Shown: positions 16,715 through 25,328 of the stretch, piece after piece
Position numbering within the stretch: position 1 is the first letter of the stretch
How the letters are laid out: the number at the start of each line of letters is the position of its first letter
From: Bacillota bacterium
Lineage (GTDB): Bacteria > Bacillota > Clostridia > Oscillospirales > Ruminococcaceae
Length of the DNA stretch: 64,000 nucleotides
Assembly (NCBI GenBank): GCA_023429785.1
Contig: JAEZDD010000004.1
Location: 271,732-335,731 of the forward strand
Direction: 5' to 3'
The notes under the pieces: model-generated
Seen by the model: only the letters and a program-made list of their open reading frames with translations
What the model was told of the DNA's origin: nothing
Databases searched by the model: none
Translations under genes and position numbers: made by a program

Positions 16715-17292
16715 TGTCACTTGAAAATAAAAATATCGGCTTTGCTGTGTGCGGTTCCTTCTGCACATTTCAAAAAGCCTTTAAAGCAGCAGAACAGCTT
16801 GTTGCACTCGGAGCAAATGTCATCCCGATAATGTCCTTTAATGCAAGAAGCCTTTCAACACGCTTCGGGAAAGCCGAAGACAACGCAGAGCTGCTAGAGC
16901 AAATATGTAAGAACAAGGTCATTTCAACAATAGAGGACGCTGAACCAATAGGACCAAATAAGCTTCTTGACATTGTGGTGGTTGCACCCTGCACAGGGAA
17001 TACTCTGGCAAAGCTCGCGGTAGGAATAACCGATACGCCGGTAACAATGGCGGTGAAATCTCATATCAGAAATCAGCGTCCTGTCGTAATAGCTATTTCA
17101 ACAAATGATGCTCTCGCGAATTCAGCGAAAAATCTAGGCACTCTTCAAAATTATAAGAACTATTTTTTTGTTCCTTATAGACAGGACGACAGTGTTTTAA
17201 AGCCAAATTCATTAATAGCAAATTATGATTTAATTCCAGATACGATTATATCGGCACTAATGGGGAAACAAATTCAACCAATGCTCTATTAA
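16714..17292 (+). CDS. dpaB: Dipicolinate synthase subunit B (flavoprotein-like)
   Basis: The 192-residue SpoVFB-type subunit has the flavoprotein fold of phosphopantothenoylcysteine decarboxylase relatives. N-terminal KNIGFAVCGSFCTFQKAFKAAEQLVALGANVIPIMS binds the cofactor face, and VVVAPCTGNTLAKLAVGITDTPVTMAVKSHIR is the signature block. It works with DpaA to convert dihydrodipicolinate to dipicolinate for the spore core. The start is the ATG at 16714; GAGGTGAGG lies 4 nt upstream, while the TTG at 16711 is too close. The pair is not linked here to asd or dapA as in some bacilli. Confidence 0.94.
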   Translation: MSLENKNIGFAVCGSFCTFQKAFKAAEQLVALGANVIPIMSFNARSLSTRFGKAEDNAELLEQICKNKVISTIEDAEPIGPNKLLDIVVVAPCTGNTLAKLAVGITDTPVTMAVKSHIRNQRPVVIAISTNDALANSAKNLGTLQNYKNYFFVPYRQDDSVLKPNSLIANYDLIPDTIISALMGKQIQPMLY

Positions 17293-17374
17293 AAAAACAA
17301 TAGATTTTTAAAACGTTGTTCATATTGTTTAAAAAACAATTAGTAATTTTAGGCAATATTTTATGCGATAAGTA

Positions 17375-17403
17375 TATACAAATTGGTAATTATGTAATAT
17401 AAT
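17375..17403 (+). promoter_or_regulatory. Probable promoter of the cytidylate-kinase-like gene
   Basis: TATACA (17375-17380), 17 bp, TATAAT (17398-17403), 32 bp upstream of the GTG start. The -35 box is weak. Confidence 0.5.
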
Positions 17404-17434
17404 ATATACATCTCATAGTCATAGGAGGGGTTTT

Positions 17435-18046
17435 GTGAATAAGATTATTACTATTAGTCGAGAGTATGGAAGCGGCGGAAAAGAAATCGGCGAAAAGCTA
17501 GCTAAACAACTTGTAATCCCTTTTTTTGATAAGGAGCTTATTACGATTGCTTCGAAGCAATCGGGCGTATCCCCTGATTTACTAGAAAGATATGACGAAA
17601 TCCAAAGCAGCAGTCTTTTATACTCACTAGTTATGGGAACGTATCCGGTGAGCGACGGGGCGAGGTTATATCCTGATATGCCACTATATCATCAGGTTTT
17701 TACTGCTCAATTTGATGCAATAAGGTCAATAGCTGCGGACGGTCCTTGCGTTATTGTGGGGAGATGCTCTGACTATGTTTTAAAGGATAGGAAAAATGTT
17801 GTCAATGTTTTTATCACTGCTGATTTGTCCTTTAAAATTGAAAGATTGACTAAGATAAATGGTGTTTCTGAAAAAAAGGCAAAGGAAACAATTGAAAAAA
17901 TTGATAAAAAACGAGCAAATTATTATAAATATTATACCGAGAGAAAATGGGGTCTGGCGAGTAACTATGATTTATCAATTAACAGCAGCAGAATAGGCAT
18001 TGAAAATACTGTTAAATTAATCATGGAGTACGTTGAATTAAGATAA
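17435..18046 (+). CDS. Cytidylate kinase-like family protein
   Basis: The 203-residue P-loop kinase begins IITISREYGSGGKEIGEKLAKQL, the Walker A region typical of the cytidylate-kinase-like family (distinct from Cmk proper). PCVIVGRCSDYVLKDRKNVVNVFITAD and KAKETIEKIDKKRANYYKYYTERKWG form the LID region. It probably phosphorylates a nucleotide or related small molecule, but the substrate of this subfamily is not established. The start is GTG at 17435 with AGGAGGGG 7 nt upstream. It is monocistronic, with a hairpin and T-run about 25 bp after the stop. Confidence 0.85.
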   Translation: MNKIITISREYGSGGKEIGEKLAKQLVIPFFDKELITIASKQSGVSPDLLERYDEIQSSSLLYSLVMGTYPVSDGARLYPDMPLYHQVFTAQFDAIRSIAADGPCVIVGRCSDYVLKDRKNVVNVFITADLSFKIERLTKINGVSEKKAKETIEKIDKKRANYYKYYTERKWGLASNYDLSINSSRIGIENTVKLIMEYVELR

Positions 18047-18069
18047 TTACTATTCTCCTTTATAAAAAA

Positions 18070-18102
18070 AGGAAGCTTTGTGGGTGAAGGCTTCCTTTTT
18101 TA
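18070..18102 (+). terminator. Terminator of the cytidylate-kinase-like gene
   Basis: GGAAGC pairs with GCTTCC around a loop of about 14 nt, followed by a run of six T. Confidence 0.7.
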
Positions 18103-18114
18103 TTGCTCAAAATA

Positions 18115-18145
18115 AAAAAGCAGACACTTTTTTCAGTGCCTGCTT
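18115..18145 (-). terminator. Terminator of the iscS-iscU operon
   Basis: On the minus strand AAAGCAGGCACT pairs with AGTGTCTGCTTT (one mismatch), followed by a T-run. It lies about 40 bp after the iscU stop. Confidence 0.8.
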
Positions 18146-18183
18146 TATATATATTTTAGGATTATCCGTTCTACTGATATATT

Positions 18184-18621
18184 TTAATGCTCATGAATGT
18201 CATGACAAGCATCGCAATCGCCGATTTCGCCCACGATAGGACGAGGGTCAACGCCCTGCTTTGTATAATAGTCGGAAATAGCCGCCTTCATCGCCTGTTC
18301 TGCCAAAACTGAACAGTGGATTTTTGAAGGAGGGAGTCCGTCAAGTGACTCAATAACAGCCTTGTTGGTAACCTTCAAAGCGTCGTCAATAGACTTCCCC
18401 TTAATCATTTCAGTGGCAATAGAAGAGGTGGCAACAGCCGCACCACAGCCAAAGGTCTTGAACTTCACGTCAGAAATAACGCCGGAATCAACCTTGATGT
18501 ACATTTTCATAATATCGCCGCATTTTGCGTTTCCAACCTCACCGATTCCGTCAGCGTTGTCGATTTCACCGACATTTCTAGGGTTTGCAAAATGGTCCAT
18601 AACTTTTTCGCTGTATAACAT
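18184..18621 (-). CDS. iscU: Iron-sulfur cluster scaffold protein IscU/NifU-type
   Basis: The 145-residue scaffold builds Fe-S clusters with sulfur from the neighbouring cysteine desulfurase. The three conserved ligands are C34 (NAKCGD, with stabilising D36), C59 (TFGCGAA) and C103 (KIHCSVLAE). It has an extra Cys/His-rich C-terminal tail (about 134-145, GDCDACHDIHEH) beyond the usual IscU end, which could bind metal. AAGGAG precedes the ATG on the minus strand. It lies 21 bp downstream of iscS in the compact two-gene ISC operon common in clostridia; no iscR, iscA or hsc genes are adjacent. Confidence 0.93.
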   Translation of the reverse strand: MLYSEKVMDHFANPRNVGEIDNADGIGEVGNAKCGDIMKMYIKVDSGVISDVKFKTFGCGAAVATSSIATEMIKGKSIDDALKVTNKAVIESLDGLPPSKIHCSVLAEQAMKAAISDYYTKQGVDPRPIVGEIGDCDACHDIHEH

Positions 18622-18642
18622 ATATTTTTATCTCCTTTTTAA

Positions 18643-19833
18643 TTAATTAATTTTTTCGCCCTTGCAAATTTTCTCCCAAAGAGGAGACATTGAGCGAAGC
18701 TTTTCAACGATAGGCGGAAGCTTTTCAAGAATATAATCCACATCTTCATCGGTGGTTTCCTCAGAAATTGACAATCTCAATGAACCGTGCGCAACCTCAT
18801 GAGGCAATCCTAGCGCCAGAAGAACGTGTGACGGGTCAAGCGAGCCAGATGTACAGGCTGAACCTGATGAAGCGGATATTCCGGCGAAATCGAGTGAAAG
18901 CAATAGGCTTTCCCCTTCAATGCCAAGAATAGATGTATTTGAATTCCCGCATAAACGCTTATCTCTGTCACCGTTAAGACGGGTTTTTTCAATTTTAAGA
19001 ATCCCGTCAATCAGACGGTTTCTGAGTCTTGTAACCGTTTCAGCCTTAGCCTCGATATTACTTGTTGCCTCCTCGATAGCAACCCCAAGAGCAACAATAG
19101 CAGGGACATTTTCAGTTCCCGCTCTCTTTGAGCGTTCCTGTGCGCCGCCATAAATAAGGTTAGGTATTGAAATTCCGCTTCTGATATAAAGAGCGCCAAT
19201 TCCCTTAGGAGCGTGAAGCTTATGCCCTGAAAGTGAAAGCATATCAATTTTCATTTCAGATACATTGATTGATACATTCCCCACTGCCTGAACAGCGTCG
19301 GTGTGAAAATAAACCTTCTTCTCCCGACAAATCTTCCCGATTTCAGCGATTGGCTGAATTGTCCCGATTTCGTTATTCGCGAACATGATTGTAACAAGAC
19401 AGGTGTCCTCACGTATAGCCTTCTCAACTTGAGCCGGGTCAACCAACCCCATCTCATCAATAGGAAGATAAGTAACCTCGAAGCCTTGCTTTTCAAGAGC
19501 CTCACAGGTGTGAAGAACAGCGTGATGCTCAAAAACAGTTGTGATTATGTGCTTCTTTCCTTTTTTTGCGCCGTTTTCGGCACAGCCACGGATTGCCCAG
19601 TTGTCAGCCTCAGAGCCGCCGCTCGTGAAATAAATTTCGTTTGGCTTTGCGCCGATTGCGAGAGCAACTTGCTCTCTGGCTTTAATAATTGCTCGTGCTG
19701 AATTTGCACCCAAGGAATATATACTTGAAGCGTTGCCGTACTGCTCAGTGAAATATGGCAGCATAGCATTAAGCGCTTTTTTAGATACCTTTGTTGTCGC
19801 AGCATTATCAGCATAAACCTGTCGCTTATCCAT
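18643..19833 (-). CDS. iscS: Cysteine desulfurase (IscS/NifS type)
   Basis: The 396-residue PLP enzyme converts cysteine to alanine and passes persulfide sulfur to IscU. Visible sites are YADNAATTK at the N-terminus, TSGGSEADNWAI (about 70-81), the PLP lysine K205 in SLSGHKLHAPKG, RAGTEN and the catalytic cysteine C327 in ASSGSACTSGSLDPSHVL. The short loop around the cysteine and the SSGSACTSG form are the group I (NifS/IscS) pattern. It is first in the operon with iscU. Confidence 0.95.
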   Translation of the reverse strand: MDKRQVYADNAATTKVSKKALNAMLPYFTEQYGNASSIYSLGANSARAIIKAREQVALAIGAKPNEIYFTSGGSEADNWAIRGCAENGAKKGKKHIITTVFEHHAVLHTCEALEKQGFEVTYLPIDEMGLVDPAQVEKAIREDTCLVTIMFANNEIGTIQPIAEIGKICREKKVYFHTDAVQAVGNVSINVSEMKIDMLSLSGHKLHAPKGIGALYIRSGISIPNLIYGGAQERSKRAGTENVPAIVALGVAIEEATSNIEAKAETVTRLRNRLIDGILKIEKTRLNGDRDKRLCGNSNTSILGIEGESLLLSLDFAGISASSGSACTSGSLDPSHVLLALGLPHEVAHGSLRLSISEETTDEDVDYILEKLPPIVEKLRSMSPLWEKICKGEKIN

Positions 19834-19917
19834 TTAAATACCTTCTTTTGTTAAAAATATTAGAATTCTTGCTAAAATTAATTATATACCTTTTTCGTAT
19901 GAATTGCAATACCCTTA

Positions 19918-20355
19918 TTAATATTTATCTCGTTCCATGACAGCGAGCTTGTCACATCTTTCATTTTCGGGGTGACCGGCATGTCCCTTAACCCAGATGA
20001 AGGTGACCTCCTGAACGTCAAGGAGGTCTAAAAGCCTTGCCCAAAGGTCGCTGTTGAGTGCCGGCTCATTTTTCCCGCGCTTCCAGCCGTTAGCCCGCCA
20101 CTTTTTCGCCCAGCCCTGATTTACTGCATCGACGATATATTTGCTGTCGCTATATAGCTTAACCTCACACGGCTCTTTTAATGCAGAAAGCCCCGCAATA
20201 ACTCCCATTAATTCCATGCGGTTGTTCGTCGTATGCGGCTCACCGCCTGAAAGCTCCTTAGTAGTGCCCTTATATCTTAAAATCACGCCATAGCCGCCGG
20301 CACCCGGATTCCCGGAACAAGCCCCGTCGGTGAATATTTCAATCTGCTTTTTCAT
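19918..20355 (-). CDS. rnhA: Ribonuclease HI
   Basis: The 145-residue enzyme degrades the RNA strand of RNA-DNA hybrids. The catalytic carboxylates are all visible: D10 (FTDGACSGNPG), E48 (NNRMELMGV), D70 (LYSDSKYIVDAV) and D135 (ENERCDKLA). H125 lies in KGHAGHPEN, and the basic protrusion QGWAKKWRANGWKRGKNEP is present as in E. coli RNase HI. It is a single gene between iscS and nadC, on the same strand. Confidence 0.96.
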   Translation of the reverse strand: MKKQIEIFTDGACSGNPGAGGYGVILRYKGTTKELSGGEPHTTNNRMELMGVIAGLSALKEPCEVKLYSDSKYIVDAVNQGWAKKWRANGWKRGKNEPALNSDLWARLLDLLDVQEVTFIWVKGHAGHPENERCDKLAVMERDKY

Positions 20356-20440
20356 AATCCGTCCTTTTTCTATTTAAAATCAACTCTATTATATAATATA
20401 GCTTTTGCATTTTCAATAGGACACCAGTTAATTTAATGTG

Positions 20441-20465
20441 AAAAAGGCAGCATTTTTGCTGCCTT
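20441..20465 (-). terminator. Terminator of nadB-nadC
   Basis: On the minus strand AAGGCAGCA pairs with TGCTGCCTT (9 bp, 4-nt loop), followed by TTTTT. It lies 4 bp after the nadC stop. Confidence 0.92.
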
Positions 20466-20469
20466 AAAA

Positions 20470-21312
20470 CTAATCATTTTTAATTTTCATAGAAATATCA
20501 AAGCAGGTGACAGAGTGAGTGAGGGCGCCGAGTGAAATAATGTCCACCCCTGTCAGTGCCACCTCTCTTATATTTGAAAGCGTAATATTCCCGCTTGCCT
20601 CGAGCTTCGCGCGTCCGTCAGTAATTTTCACAGCCTCAGCCATCATTTCACAGCTCATATTATCGAGCATAATTACATCAGCGCCAATGGAAAGCGCCTC
20701 GTGAAGCTCGTCAAAATTCCTGGTTTCGACTTCAATCTTGACAGTATGTCCAATCTTTTCCCTCAAGGCGTTAACGGCATTAGTCATGCTTCCATAAGCG
20801 TCAATGTGATTATCCTTGAGCATTGCGCAGTCCGAAAGGTTAAATCTGTGATTTCTTCCGCCGCCGACAACAACAGCATATTTTTGTAATGCACGAATAC
20901 CGGGCAGGGTTTTTCTCGTTTCAGCGATTGAGGCATTTGTGCCATTTATCAGCTCGACACATTTATTAGTAGCAGTGGCAATCCCCGACATATGCTGAAC
21001 AAGATTGAGCGCAACCCGTTCACCTTTGAGAAGTGCCTTTGTGCTGCCGGTCATTGTCGCGATAATATCGCCGTATTTCACCTTTTCGCCGTCACTGATT
21101 AAAATTTCATACTTCACATTGCTGTCAAGAAGCTCGAAAACCCTCATAGCAATCTTAATTCCGGCGATGACACCACTGTCCTTAGCAACATAAACAGCAG
21201 TTGAGGTTGCGTCGTCATCGACAAGATAATCGGTCGTCACATCAATATAATTAATATCCTCAAGCAAAGCCTTTTTAATTATGTCATCGACATAAAACTG
21301 CATTAATTCCAT
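20470..21312 (-). CDS. nadC: Nicotinate-nucleotide pyrophosphorylase (quinolinate phosphoribosyltransferase)
   Basis: NadC converts quinolinate and PRPP to nicotinate mononucleotide, the third step of de novo NAD synthesis. The product has 280 residues from the ATG at 21312, preceded by GGAG at a 6-nt spacing; the ATG at 21324 (284 residues) has its AGGA touching the start codon. Motifs seen are ETRKTLPGIRALQKYAVVVGGGRNHRFNLSD, KIEVETRNFDELHEAL, MLDNM and ASGNITLSNIREVALTGVDIISLGALTHS. It is the second gene after nadB; nadA is not in the window, so quinolinate synthase must be encoded elsewhere. Confidence 0.96.
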   Translation of the reverse strand: MELMQFYVDDIIKKALLEDINYIDVTTDYLVDDDATSTAVYVAKDSGVIAGIKIAMRVFELLDSNVKYEILISDGEKVKYGDIIATMTGSTKALLKGERVALNLVQHMSGIATATNKCVELINGTNASIAETRKTLPGIRALQKYAVVVGGGRNHRFNLSDCAMLKDNHIDAYGSMTNAVNALREKIGHTVKIEVETRNFDELHEALSIGADVIMLDNMSCEMMAEAVKITDGRAKLEASGNITLSNIREVALTGVDIISLGALTHSVTCFDISMKIKND

Positions 21313-21339
21313 CGTATTCTCCATTCCTAATATATGTTT

Positions 21340-22800
21340 TTAAGCAATAACCTCTTTTAAAACCAAATAAGCAACAGTAGCAAGCGAATTTGCAATAACA
21401 TAATCATTATCCACCAGCCAGTTTCCGTTTTCAAGCATTTCTTTGATTTCCTTAATGCGTTTATATCCTTTTTCCAAGCCGTCTCTGTCAGGAATAACAA
21501 AAAATGACTCCTGCATTATAGTCCGGATTTCAGTTCTGATTCCCTTAGGGATTTTTGAGGCTGAGCTGTCAAAGGTGAACGGGTAGTTCGCGAAAGCTTT
21601 AGGCTTAGTCTTAATATCACGATTAATAATATTTGAGGCGCGTCTTGAAAAAACTAAAGCCTCAAGGAGAGAGTTGCTCGCCAGACGGTTGTTCCCGTGG
21701 ACACCGGTGCAGGAGCATTCGCCACAGGCAAACAAGCCGCTCACAGGGGTTTGAGAGTCCTTATCCACTTCAATGCCGCCCATAAGATAATGCTGACACG
21801 GATAAATCGGGATTAAATCACGAGTCAGGTCAAAGCCCTGTTGAGAAAGATTTTTAAAAATCATCGGGAAGCGTTTTTTAATAAAATCAGGGTCTTTGTG
21901 GGTTATGTCAAGAAAAAATTTATCCGAGCCGGTTTTTTTTGTTTCAAGCATAATTGAATTAGAAACAACATCACGGGGAGCTAGCTCAAGCCGCTCGTCA
22001 TAATTTTGCATAAAACGCTCACCGTTACAGTTGCGAAGATATGCGCCCTCGCCACGAACAGCCTCAGAGATAAGAAAGCATTCTCTTGTCTCCTTATTAT
22101 TAAAAGCCGTCGGGTGAAATTGTATATAGTTAAGATTTTTTATTTTTACACCGAGCTTATGAGCGAAAGCGATGCCGTCGCCGGTGGCGATAGCGGAGTT
22201 TGTGGTGTATTTATAAACTCTTCCTATTCCGCCTGTTGCAAGAATACAGAAATGTGAGTTATAATATAGGTGTTGATTATTTTGAAGGACATCGAACGAA
22301 AATCCTGTATTGGTTTTTTTAAGGTCACAAAGCAGGGAGTTTTCAAGCAAATCGACATTCGGGAGCTTTTTAACAGCGCCGATTAAGGTCGTCAGAATTT
22401 CATATCCCGTCGCATCAGCATAGTGAAAAATCCTGTGACGTGTATGCCCGCCCTCAAGGGTTCTGTGATAATCCCCGTCGCTGGTTTTGTCGAAAGATAC
22501 GCCGACCCTAATGATTTTTTCCAAATCAATTTTTGCCTCATTCACGAGAATATCGAGCGTCTCAGGGTTATTCTCATATCCCCCGGCAATAAAAGTATCC
22601 TGCTTGTGAATCTCAGGGTCGTCATCAGGGCTTTTATACACCCCCGCAATTCCACCCTGAGCAAGTGCCGAGTTGCATAGAGTGAGCTCCTTTTTCGTTA
22701 GTATGAGTATTTTCATATTCGATGATAAATTTAATGCTGAATATAGTCCGGCAATCCCGCTCCCGACAATAACAACATCATAATTTTTAAAAGTGTCCAT
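21340..22800 (-). CDS. nadB: L-aspartate oxidase
   Basis: NadB oxidises L-aspartate to iminoaspartate, using FAD, in de novo NAD synthesis; anaerobes use fumarate as acceptor. The 486-residue product has the Rossmann FAD motif VVIVGSGIAGLYSALNL near the start, LAQGGIAGVY, the active-site region EGGHTRHRIFHYADATG and the HGNNRLASNSLLEALVFSRRAS signature. It is about 50 residues shorter than E. coli NadB, mainly in the C-terminal helical domain. The operon with nadC starts at a palindrome-bearing promoter region (22841-22860). Confidence 0.95.
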   Translation of the reverse strand: MDTFKNYDVVIVGSGIAGLYSALNLSSNMKILILTKKELTLCNSALAQGGIAGVYKSPDDDPEIHKQDTFIAGGYENNPETLDILVNEAKIDLEKIIRVGVSFDKTSDGDYHRTLEGGHTRHRIFHYADATGYEILTTLIGAVKKLPNVDLLENSLLCDLKKTNTGFSFDVLQNNQHLYYNSHFCILATGGIGRVYKYTTNSAIATGDGIAFAHKLGVKIKNLNYIQFHPTAFNNKETRECFLISEAVRGEGAYLRNCNGERFMQNYDERLELAPRDVVSNSIMLETKKTGSDKFFLDITHKDPDFIKKRFPMIFKNLSQQGFDLTRDLIPIYPCQHYLMGGIEVDKDSQTPVSGLFACGECSCTGVHGNNRLASNSLLEALVFSRRASNIINRDIKTKPKAFANYPFTFDSSASKIPKGIRTEIRTIMQESFFVIPDRDGLEKGYKRIKEIKEMLENGNWLVDNDYVIANSLATVAYLVLKEVIA

Positions 22801-22840
22801 TTTTGTCTCACTTTCTACTGGCTTTTATTGCAAGTTTATA

Positions 22841-22860
22841 GTATACTTATTTTAGTATAC
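22841..22860 (-). promoter_or_regulatory. Inverted repeat upstream of nadB, candidate operator
   Basis: GTATACT-N6-AGTATAC is a perfect 7-6-7 palindrome 41 bp upstream of the nadB ATG. The minus-strand copy TATACT could serve as the -10 box, so a bound repressor would occlude the promoter. An NAD-responsive repressor (NiaR/NadR type) is a guess; none is encoded nearby. Confidence 0.5.
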
Positions 22861-22969
22861 CACAAATAATGTTGAAAAACTATTGTATATTTTGTAGTTT
22901 TTACAGAAAATTTGAAATAATATTTTGTTATTTTTACATTCTGATATTTAAAAACAGAAAGGACAAACT

Positions 22970-24220
22970 ATGTTTGAAAATAAAAATGAACTTCCAAAGG
23001 TGATACTTGTGTCTGTTGATACTGGTGAATTTGATGTCGAGAGGTCGCTTGAGGAGCTTGAGGAGCTTGTGAGAACCGCTGGGGCTGAGGTTGTTGCTAA
23101 GGCAACACAAAAGAGGCCGACCCGTGATGTGGCGACCTGTGTCGGGCCGGGGAGGCTTGAAGAAATAGGCGAGCTTTGCGAACAGCTTGAGGCCGACCAA
23201 ATTATTTTTGACCACGAACTGACGGCGACACAAATCAGAAATATCGAGAAAGTCATAAAAGTCCACACGATAGACAGAACTATGCTTATTCTTGACATTT
23301 TCGCTCAAAGGGCAACCACGAAGGAAGGGCGGCTTCAGGTTGAGCTGGCTCAGCAAAGGTATCGGCTTCCGCGTCTTGCCGGCATGGGTGTTCAGCTATC
23401 CCGTCTTGGCGGCGGAATCGGAACACGAGGCCCGGGCGAAACAAAGCTTGAAACAGACAAGCGTCATATCAGGACACGAATTGAAAACCTGAATGCCGAG
23501 CTGAAGGAAATTGAAAAGCGTCGTGAGCTGACAAGAATTAGGCGAAAGAAGGATAATGTCCTCATCGCCGCAATAGTCGGCTATACCAATGTTGGGAAGT
23601 CGACGCTTCTGAATACGCTGACCGAGGCTGGAGTTCTCGCCGAGAACAAGCTTTTCGCAACGCTTGAAACCACCTCACGCTCAATTGAGCTTCCCGACGG
23701 AAGAAGCGTTCTTCTTGTTGACACTGTCGGGCTAATCAGACGGCTGCCTCACCATCTTGTCGAGGCATTTAAGTCGACGCTGGAGGAGGCGTCGAATGCC
23801 GATGTTATCCTTCACATATGCGATGCGTCTGCCGAGGATGTTGACGAACAGGCGAAGGTTACCCTTGAGCTTTTAGCTGAGCTAGGCTGTGAAAACATAC
23901 CCGTAATAACAGTTTTGAACAAGTGTGATATAGCACCAAATGTTTCAACACTTGAAGACAGTGAAAATACAGTCAAAATCAGCGCAAAGAACGGCGAGGG
24001 CTTAGAAAAGCTTTTGAATGCGATAGCGAAGGCTCTTCCTCAAAGCTCACGTCGCATGAAGCTCCTCCTCCCATATGATAAAGCGGGGATACTCAATAAA
24101 ATTCGAGAGGACGGGAAGATTTTCGCGGAGGAATATGTTTCAAACGGGATATCCGTTGACGCATTGGTGGATATAAAAATTTACTCACAGGTTGAAGAGT
24201 TCAAGGATAATTCCAATTAA
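22970..24220 (+). CDS. hflX: Ribosome-associated GTPase HflX
   Basis: The 416-residue GTPase binds the 50S subunit and splits stalled ribosomes under stress. An N-terminal HflX domain (about 1-190) holds DRTMLILDIFAQRATTKEGRLQVELAQ and the glycine-rich LSRLGGGIGTRGPGETKLE. The G domain has G1 GYTNVGKST (204-212), G3 DTVGLIRRLPHHLVEAFKSTLEE and G4 NKCD. A short C-terminal domain follows. GAAAGGA precedes the ATG. The lipid kinase gene follows 10 bp later, so the two are probably co-transcribed; hflX reads divergently from nadB. Confidence 0.96.
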   Translation: MFENKNELPKVILVSVDTGEFDVERSLEELEELVRTAGAEVVAKATQKRPTRDVATCVGPGRLEEIGELCEQLEADQIIFDHELTATQIRNIEKVIKVHTIDRTMLILDIFAQRATTKEGRLQVELAQQRYRLPRLAGMGVQLSRLGGGIGTRGPGETKLETDKRHIRTRIENLNAELKEIEKRRELTRIRRKKDNVLIAAIVGYTNVGKSTLLNTLTEAGVLAENKLFATLETTSRSIELPDGRSVLLVDTVGLIRRLPHHLVEAFKSTLEEASNADVILHICDASAEDVDEQAKVTLELLAELGCENIPVITVLNKCDIAPNVSTLEDSENTVKISAKNGEGLEKLLNAIAKALPQSSRRMKLLLPYDKAGILNKIREDGKIFAEEYVSNGISVDALVDIKIYSQVEEFKDNSN

Positions 24221-24230
24221 GAGGTGAGTT

Positions 24231-25124
24231 ATGAAAAAGCTATTGTTCGTATTTAATCCATTATCGGGGCGGGGACAGGTTAAGAACAGCCTGCTATATA
24301 TTATTGACAGCTTCGTGAAATCAGGATATGAGGTCACGGCTCACCCAACTCAGTCAACACTTGACGCTTTTATGGTAATAAAAGAGCGAGGGAGGGATTT
24401 CGACCTGGTGGTATGCTGTGGAGGCGACGGGACACTGAATGAAACGGTCAATGCAGTCATGGAAATTGAAAACCCGCCGACTATCGGCTATATTCCCGCC
24501 GGAACAACAAATGACTTCGCTTATAGCCTTCACCTCCCACGAGAAATCAAAAAAGCGACAAGAATGCTTGAGAATGCAATTCCCTTCGCGTGCGACCTAG
24601 GCTCGCTAAACGGGAAGCATTTCACATATGTTGCGGCATTCGGGGCTTTCACTGATGTTTCATATACAACCCCACAGCAGAGCAAGAATATGTTCGGGCA
24701 CTTAGCTTATGTTTTAGAGGCGCTTTTCAAACTTCAGTCAATCAAGTCATATAAGCTTGTTATCGAGCATGATGATGTTGTCGAAAAGGACGAGTATATG
24801 CTCGGATTGATAACAAACTCGATATCAATAGGCGGCTATAAGAACCTTTCTGAGCTGGGGATTGTTCTTGATGACGGGCTTTTTGAAGTGACCTTTATTA
24901 AACAGCCTAAAACCGCAATTGACTTTCAGGGGCTTATCGCTTCCGTATTAAAAAAGGACTTTAATTCCCCTTATATCTATGCATTTAAAACCTCAAGGCT
25001 TATTGTTAAAAGTGAAGCAGGTTTAGAGTGGACAATTGACGGCGAGGATGGAGGAAGCTATAAAAAAGCTGAAATAATCAATCATAAGCAGGCATTTAAA
25101 ATTTTAATACCAAATAATGCTTGA
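24231..25124 (+). CDS. Diacylglycerol/lipid kinase family protein (DagK/YegS type)
   Basis: The 297-residue soluble lipid kinase has N-terminal FVFNPLSGRGQ, the ATP-binding VVCCGGDGTLNETVNAV (about 61-77), GYIPAGTTNDFA and a C-terminal WTIDGEDGG loop. This is the architecture of Bacillus DgkB and E. coli YegS, which phosphorylate diacylglycerol or related lipids at the membrane. DgkB-like recycling of diacylglycerol is the likeliest role; the substrate cannot be read from sequence. GAGGTGAG precedes the ATG. The gene ends inside the -35 region of the next promoter. Confidence 0.9.
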   Translation: MKKLLFVFNPLSGRGQVKNSLLYIIDSFVKSGYEVTAHPTQSTLDAFMVIKERGRDFDLVVCCGGDGTLNETVNAVMEIENPPTIGYIPAGTTNDFAYSLHLPREIKKATRMLENAIPFACDLGSLNGKHFTYVAAFGAFTDVSYTTPQQSKNMFGHLAYVLEALFKLQSIKSYKLVIEHDDVVEKDEYMLGLITNSISIGGYKNLSELGIVLDDGLFEVTFIKQPKTAIDFQGLIASVLKKDFNSPYIYAFKTSRLIVKSEAGLEWTIDGEDGGSYKKAEIINHKQAFKILIPNNA

Positions 25125-25149
25125 CAAGATTTTGAAATTAATTTATAAT
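25121..25149 (+). promoter_or_regulatory. Consensus promoter of the riboswitch-P-type ATPase unit
   Basis: Perfect TTGACA (25121-25126, overlapping the upstream stop codon), 17 bp, perfect TATAAT (25144-25149). It directs transcription into the yybP-ykoY-like leader. Confidence 0.92.
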
Positions 25150-25163
25150 AAGTATTGGAAACA

Positions 25164-25290
25164 TTTATTAGGGAGTAGTCAGAATATAGTATCAACAGTC
25201 TCGATTAATTTAATTAATCTGGTGCTATATACCATTTTGGTGACAAGACTTTTAATGTAACAAATTTTTGTTGCATTAAAGGTCTTTTTT
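25164..25290 (+). promoter_or_regulatory. yybP-ykoY (Mn2+) riboswitch with terminator
   Basis: The leader has the family's conserved loop sequences: GGGAGTAGTC (25171-25180), ATCAACAGTCTC (25191-25202, compare GUCAACAnnCUC) and GGTGACAAGACTTT (25239-25252, compare ACCAAGACCUUU). A 19-bp terminator stem (25246-25264 with 25267-25285) plus six T overlaps the aptamer 3' side, so Mn2+ binding would be expected to prevent termination. The downstream P-type ATPase is a classic target of this class (compare yoaB of Lactococcus). No covariance search was run. Confidence 0.85.
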
Positions 25291-25328
25291 GATGAATAAT
25301 AGTAATATTAAAAAATAGGAGAGTTGAC

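Noticed and set aside
19303..19701. 132-residue ORF antisense to iscS
   Set aside because: It lies wholly within iscS on the opposite strand, with no ribosome binding site and no recognisable domain.
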